From Cyanobacteria bacterium T3Sed10_376R1m (lineage in GTDB: Bacteria > Cyanobacteriota > Cyanobacteriia > Cyanobacteriales > Cyanobacteriaceae): DNA of 6,158 bases. The notes below the pieces were generated by a model, which saw only the letters and a program-made list of their open reading frames with translations, was not told the DNA's origin and searched no databases. A program made the translations under genes and the position numbers. The DNA lies in the NCBI GenBank assembly GCA_003566215.1, contig PXEJ01000179.1, forward strand, positions 1 through 6,158. The letters run 5' to 3'. This document shows, piece by piece, positions 4,097-6,158 of this stretch (position 1 is the first letter of the stretch; every line of letters starts with the position of its first letter).

Positions 4097-6158
4097 CTAT
4101 TCGATCGCACCTTCAGCTTCATTGGCAATCTCCCGTAACTTATCATACATTTGAGGGGACATATTTTGCCATAATCCCCTTTGAGAAGCCTCGATTAATC
4201 TTTCGGCAATATCTCGCAAAGCCCAAGGATTTTTTTCTTGAATAAAATGTTTGACATTATCATCCAATAAATAACTCTGTGCCACCCCTTCAAACATAAA
4301 ACTAGGCACAGATTTAGTAGTAGCTCCATAGGCAAATAAATAGTCCACCGTGGCACTCATTTCAAACGCCCCCTTATAGCCATGTCTCATAACTCCAGCT
4401 ATCCATTTCGGGTTAACAACTCGGCTACGATATACCCTCGCAATTTCTTCTTTTAAAGCCCTTACTTTAGGATTATTCGGTTGGGAATTGTCTCCAAAAT
4501 AAGTAATGGGATTTTCCCCTTTCAAATGTCTCACTGCGGCGGTTAAACCCCCTTGAAATTGGTAATAATCATCGGAATCTAAAATATCGTGTTCCCGGTT
4601 ATCTTGGTTGTGTAAAACTATTTGTAAATCCTGTAATCTTTGCTCAAAAACCTCTGGCATAGAAACCCCTTTACTGCCGACATAGGCATAACTACTCCAA
4701 TTCAAATAAGCCCTCGCCAAGTCTGCGTCTGTTTGCCAATTTTGGGACTCAATTAAACCCTGTAAACCCGCCCCATAAGCTCCAGGCTTTGAACCAAATA
4801 GACGATAGGTTGCCCTTTCTTGGGCTTGAGCTTGAGCTAAACCTTCTTCAATCCAATAGTTTTTATCCTTTTCCACCTGACAGGCTAGGGGATTATTTTC
4901 TTTTTCTTCGGTAAGGGTAGCTAAGTGTGTTATTATTTTATGGAATAAATCAAGTATATTGGGAAATCCGTCACGAAAAAAGCCCGACACCCTTACGGTA
5001 ACATCAACCCGAGGACGATTTAAGACAGAAATAGGGATAACTTCAAAATCCACTACTCGACGACTTACCCCATCCCATATAGGTTTAACCCCCAACAGTG
5101 CCATAATTTGGGCGATGTCATCTCCCCCAGTGCGCATAGTGGATGTACCCCAAACAGAAATCGCTAGGGTGCGGGGATATTCTCCATTTTCTTGGGTGTA
5201 TCTTTCAATGAGTGCTTCGGCTGCTTTTCTACCCACATCCCAAGAGGTTTCGCTGGGTATTGCTCGAATATCCACGGAGTAAAAGTTACGCCCGGTGGGT
5301 AATACATCGCTTCGACCTCTACTCGGTGCGCCTGATGAGCCACTAGGGATAAATTTACCTTCTAATCCTCTTATTAAGTTAGTTATTTCTTGGTCTGTTT
5401 TTCTTAGGTTGGGGAGTAGTTCTTTTTCTATCCAGTTTAGGGATTTTTGGCTATGGTTGCCGATGTTTATATCTTGGCTTTTTTCTCCTTGGATAATTTT
5501 TTCTATGAGGTTATTGGCAATGTTTTTGAAGTAGTCTTTATCTTCCCTAATTACCTTTAATAAAAGGGGAGTTTTTTCTTTGTTTAAGTCTTCTTGAATA
5601 GCTTCTATAATACCTAAATTATTATAGCTTGAAAAAAGGGCGATCGCAATTATCAAATCTCTTAATTGAGTACCAGAGGGACATTGTCCAAAAATATGTA
5701 ATCCATCTCTGATTTGTGCTTCTTTTAACTCACATAAATAACCATCTGCTATGCTCAAAAATTCTGTTAAACTATTTTGATTGACTTCTTGAATCCCTAA
5801 ATCTTCATTAAGTTTAGTGGTTTTTACCAGTTCTGAAATGCGATCGCTAATTATCTTTAATCTAGTAGGATTAAGACTTTGAGCTTGATAATATTCATCA
5901 ATTAAAGCTTCTAATTCTAATAACTCTTTATATAATTCTGCACGGGTTAAAGGAGGAGTTAAATGATCTAAAATTACGGCATTGGCTCTTCTTTTTGCTT
6001 GTGAGCCTTCCCCCGGATCATTAACAATAAATGGATAGAAATTAGGCAATGTTCCTAAACTTATTTCAGGGTAACAATATTCCGATAAAACTAAACTTTT
6101 TCCGGGTAACCATTCTAAATTACCATGTTTTCCTAGATGAATAACAGCATCAGCTTTA
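4097..6158 (-). CDS. cobN: CobN, cobaltochelatase large subunit, C-terminal part (5' end outside window)
   Basis: CobN is the large, porphyrin-binding subunit of the ATP-dependent cytoplasmic cobaltochelatase that inserts cobalt into hydrogenobyrinate a,c-diamide in cobalamin synthesis. About 686 residues are visible of a usual 1,200-1,300; the frame is open to the right edge, and the codon at 6049-6047 is TTG, an internal leucine. Hallmarks in order from the right edge: HLGKHGNLEWLPGK (visible residues 7-20), YPFIVNDPGEGSQAKRRA (41-58), DHLTPPLTRAE (64-74), LPTGRNFYSVD (286-296), WGTSTMRTGGDDIAQ (336-350), VSGFFRDGFPN (390-400), RLFGSKPGAYGAGLQ (452-466), NPKWIAGVMRHGYKGAFE (582-599). VNDPGEG and HGNLEW separate it from the related magnesium chelatase ChlH, which has NNPSEA and ALEFMPG-like versions. 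The C-terminus is complete, ending at TAG (4099-4097). No other cob or chl gene is in the window. It converges on tldE. Confidence 0.95.
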   Translation of the reverse strand, partial: KADAVIHLGKHGNLEWLPGKSLVLSEYCYPEISLGTLPNFYPFIVNDPGEGSQAKRRANAVILDHLTPPLTRAELYKELLELEALIDEYYQAQSLNPTRLKIISDRISELVKTTKLNEDLGIQEVNQNSLTEFLSIADGYLCELKEAQIRDGLHIFGQCPSGTQLRDLIIAIALFSSYNNLGIIEAIQEDLNKEKTPLLLKVIREDKDYFKNIANNLIEKIIQGEKSQDINIGNHSQKSLNWIEKELLPNLRKTDQEITNLIRGLEGKFIPSGSSGAPSRGRSDVLPTGRNFYSVDIRAIPSETSWDVGRKAAEALIERYTQENGEYPRTLAISVWGTSTMRTGGDDIAQIMALLGVKPIWDGVSRRVVDFEVIPISVLNRPRVDVTVRVSGFFRDGFPNILDLFHKIITHLATLTEEKENNPLACQVEKDKNYWIEEGLAQAQAQERATYRLFGSKPGAYGAGLQGLIESQNWQTDADLARAYLNWSSYAYVGSKGVSMPEVFEQRLQDLQIVLHNQDNREHDILDSDDYYQFQGGLTAAVRHLKGENPITYFGDNSQPNNPKVRALKEEIARVYRSRVVNPKWIAGVMRHGYKGAFEMSATVDYLFAYGATTKSVPSFMFEGVAQSYLLDDNVKHFIQEKNPWALRDIAERLIEASQRGLWQNMSPQMYDKLREIANEAEGAIE
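5640..5647. repeat. HIP1 octamer GCGATCGC in cobN
   Basis: Perfect HIP1 copy in the less conserved middle of the visible cobN coding region (within the LIIAIALFSS segment). Confidence 0.85.
5840..5847. repeat. HIP1 octamer GCGATCGC in cobN (second copy)
   Basis: Second perfect HIP1 copy in cobN, 200 bases from the other and read in a different codon phase (within ISDRIS). Confidence 0.85.

Noticed and set aside
4959..5534. Two plus-strand open frames (107 and 79 codons) opposite cobN
   Set aside because: Antisense to conserved CobN motifs; the translations look like mirror images of the coding frame, with no start signals.
4097..6158. Alternative identity ChlH (magnesium chelatase H subunit)
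   Set aside because: HGNLEWLPGK, VNDPGEG and LPTGRNFYSVD are the CobN forms of these motifs.

Overview
This window looks like ordinary chromosomal DNA from a low-GC cyanobacterium. The evidence is five perfect copies of the HIP1 octamer GCGATCGC, which is abundant in many cyanobacterial genomes, and a nearly textbook RpaA response regulator, a family specific to cyanobacteria and some plastids. Hand counts of several stretches give roughly 33-42% G+C. The style suggests a unicellular Cyanobacterium/Geminocystis-like lineage, but I hold the genus only weakly. I see no mobile elements, CRISPR array, tRNA or rRNA.

Layout, left to right. Bases 1-825 (+) carry the 3' half of purH, cut by the left edge, covering the AICAR transformylase domain. 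Bases 877-1674 (+) carry a complete YfiH/PgeF (laccase-domain) gene. After a 120-base AT-rich spacer with a plausible promoter, 1795-2499 (+) encodes RpaA, the DNA-binding response regulator of circadian output and phycobilisome/photosystem control. After a 95-base spacer, 2595-3935 (+) encodes a TldE/PmbA-type protein, the subunit without a metal site in the TldD/TldE protease pair. A 161-base convergent spacer (3936-4096) holds three consecutive hairpins, one of which has a T-run that would suit it to terminate the minus-strand gene. Bases 4097-6158 (-) carry the C-terminal part of cobN, cut by the right edge, encoding the large subunit of cobaltochelatase in cobalamin synthesis.

The genes are mostly unrelated housekeeping functions: purine synthesis, purine nucleoside or cell-wall editing, global transcription control, peptide proteolysis and B12 synthesis. 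The only obvious metabolic pairing is purH with pgeF, since YfiH-family enzymes can act on purine nucleosides. I found no convincing new system. The points most worth a second look are the structured convergent spacer, local switches of strand composition inside purH and cobN, and the palindromic rpaA promoter region.
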